From Bifidobacterium olomucense (GTDB taxonomy: Bacteria; Actinomycetota; Actinomycetes; Actinomycetales; Bifidobacteriaceae), in contig NZ_JAAIIG010000001.1 in NCBI RefSeq assembly GCF_012932375.1, positions 457,082-521,081 on the forward strand: 64,000 bases of DNA, read 5' to 3'. The translations under genes were made by a program, and so were the position numbers. How positions within the stretch are numbered: the stretch's first letter is position 1; every line of letters begins with the position of its first letter. Shown here one piece after another: positions 62,698 to 64,000 of this stretch. Under the pieces are notes generated by a model, which was not told the DNA's origin, searched no databases, and saw only the letters and a program-made list of their open reading frames with translations.

Positions 62698-64000
62698 TTA
62701 CTTGATGGCGTTCAGCCACTGCTCCTTGGTGGCCTTCTCAGCCTCAAGCTTGGCCTTCTTCTTCGGATCGGATTCGGCGGCGATCTTCTCGTTGAGCTCG
62801 GCCAGCTGAGCGTTGAGCTGCTCCTCGAAGCTGGAACGACGGGCATCGGTTTCCGGGTCGGTCTGCTTCCAAGCGGCGTCCTCGATGGCCTTGATCTGCT
62901 TGTCCACAGCGTCCAGACGGTTTTCGATGCGGCGCATGTCGTCGCGCGGCACGTAACCGATCTGATCCCACTCCTCCTGGATCTTGGCCAGCTCCTGACG
63001 AGCCTTCTTGGCCTCGGCTTCGGTCTTGACCGGAACCAACGCCTCGGCCTTGACCAGCAGGGCTTCCTTGGCGGCCAGATTCTCCTTTTCGGCGGAGTTC
63101 ATCTGATCGCGATCGGCCTGACGGGCGTTGAAGAAGGTGTCGGCAGCCTCGCGGAACTTGGCCCACAGCTCGTCGTCCTCATTGCGGCCGGCGCGACCGG
63201 CCTTCTTCCAACGATCCATCAGATCGTTGAACTTGCGGGAGGTCTCACCCCAAGCGGTGGAGTCCTTGAGCTCGTTGGCCTCGGCGATAATCGCCTCCTT
63301 GACCTCCTTGGCGTGGTTGCGCTCGTTGTCGCGAGCCTGAGCCCACTTGCGGCGAGCCTGGTTGAAGGTGGTGCGGGCGGCGGAGAAGCGCTTCCACAGG
63401 GCTTCGGCTTCCGGCTTGTCGATACGCACGGTGGTGCGCTGATGGTTCTGCCACTCGTCGAACAGGTTGCGGAACTTATCGGCGGTGGAACGCCAGTTGG
63501 TGTTGTCACCCAGAGAAGCGGCCAGTGCTTCGGCCTTCTCCACGATGGCGGTACGCTCGGCGACTGCCTTGGCCTGAGCGGCCTTGCGAGCCTTGGCGAT
63601 TTCCGCCTTCTTGGCTTCGCCGGCAGCCTTGAGCTGTTCAAACTGGGCCTTGAGCGCAGCGATGTCGCCCACGACTGCCGGTTCGGCGGTTTCCTCGCCA
63701 AGCAGCTTGACGGACTCGTCGATCTCACGCGGCTTGATGTTTGCGGCATTCAGACGGGTGGCCAGCAGATCAAGCTTCGCCTTGAGATCGAGGAAACGGC
63801 GGGCATAGAGGGCCAGCGCCTCTTCCTTGGACACATCCGGGAACTGGCCGACTTCGCGCTCAGTCTCGCCGTCCTTGACGAATACGGTGCCGTTGTCGTC
63901 CACGCGGCCGAATGCTTCGGCGGCCTTGACGTCCGCTTCGGCATAGGCACCCGGCGTGGTGGTGGGGGCGGCAGCGCGCGGCGTCGCGGCGGGGGTCTTA
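62698..64000 (-). CDS. DUF349 domain protein (5' end outside the window)
   Basis: The reading frame is open through the window edge; the start lies beyond 64000. At least 434 residues are visible. The N-terminal part is Ala/Pro/Thr-rich (for example AAAPTTTPGAYAEADVKAAE), then GRVDDNGTVFVKDGETEREV, and the rest is charged coiled coil with three or more DUF349 repeats, each with conserved Trp (DEWQNHQR, RWKKAGRAGRNEDDELW, EEWDQIG). DUF349 proteins are abundant in actinobacteria; a nucleic-acid or ribosome-related role has been proposed, without firm evidence. A Val (GTG) at 63903 is not the true start. Confidence 0.88.
   Translation of the reverse strand, partial: KTPAATPRAAAPTTTPGAYAEADVKAAEAFGRVDDNGTVFVKDGETEREVGQFPDVSKEEALALYARRFLDLKAKLDLLATRLNAANIKPREIDESVKLLGEETAEPAVVGDIAALKAQFEQLKAAGEAKKAEIAKARKAAQAKAVAERTAIVEKAEALAASLGDNTNWRSTADKFRNLFDEWQNHQRTTVRIDKPEAEALWKRFSAARTTFNQARRKWAQARDNERNHAKEVKEAIIAEANELKDSTAWGETSRKFNDLMDRWKKAGRAGRNEDDELWAKFREAADTFFNARQADRDQMNSAEKENLAAKEALLVKAEALVPVKTEAEAKKARQELAKIQEEWDQIGYVPRDDMRRIENRLDAVDKQIKAIEDAAWKQTDPETDARRSSFEEQLNAQLAELNEKIAAESDPKKKAKLEAEKATKEQWLNAIK

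Overview
The window is a chromosomal stretch of a high-GC actinobacterium, almost certainly a Bifidobacterium. The evidence is the ftsZ-sepF-yggT-divIVA-lspA order, a complete pupylation locus (arc, dop, pup, pafA) with no 20S proteasome genes, a groEL without an adjacent groES under two CIRCE operators, a MoxR/DUF58/VWA operon, and a cluster of glycoside hydrolases typical of gut bifidobacteria. The species is not resolved from sequence alone. No rRNA, tRNA, insertion sequence, phage, CRISPR array or replication origin was seen.

Layout. Positions 1-5.5 kb hold cell division and envelope genes (ftsZ, sepF, yggT, a long repeat-bearing divIVA, lspA, an RluA-type pseudouridine synthase). 5.4-9.4 kb: priA (degenerate ATPase), serB and a DedA protein. 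9.4-15.5 kb: pupylation genes, with an inositol-monophosphatase-like gene lacking key metal ligands between dop and pup. 15.6-17.7 kb: an Agr-like LytTR two-component pair. 17.8-26.3 kb: a carbohydrate island (GH43, GtrA-type membrane protein, domain-swapped membrane-anchored GH3, GH2). 26.4-31 kb: HU, a fusion of membrane and kinase-like domains, and purB. 31-35 kb: a response regulator, ABC transporter and histidine kinase module of the lantibiotic-immunity/BceRS style, with five helically phased direct repeats upstream of the transporter. 35-37 kb: a WXG-like protein and a lipase-like hydrolase. 37.3-42.6 kb: six translationally coupled genes (MoxR, DUF58, two VWA proteins, two small membrane proteins). 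42.7-47 kb: ung, a LytR_C protein, a cold-shock gene, groEL and a WXG100 protein. 47.3-53 kb: a TPM-domain protein, an OmpR/PhoR-type pair, a second cold-shock-domain protein and DUF3027. 53.2-54.2 kb: an AbiEi/DUF559-like gene flanked by palindromic repeats. 54.6-64 kb: universal stress protein, clpC, a TPP enzyme, a secreted 5'-nucleotidase and a partial DUF349 gene.

How genes work together. Protein quality control is well represented (groEL, clpC, pupylation, Usp). The ARC ATPase lacks the C-terminal proteasome-docking residues of mycobacterial Mpa, so pupylation here probably ends in unfolding or recycling rather than proteasomal degradation. Three two-component systems each sit beside plausible targets. 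WXG-family proteins occur without the secretion ATPase in this window.

The most interesting unexplained signals are: the phased direct-repeat array at 32099-32150; an EF-hand-like loop in the ARC ATPase; two families of intergenic palindromic repeats, one of them flanking the AbiEi-like gene; and a 22-bp element with a DnaA-box-like nonamer upstream of two unrelated minus-strand genes.
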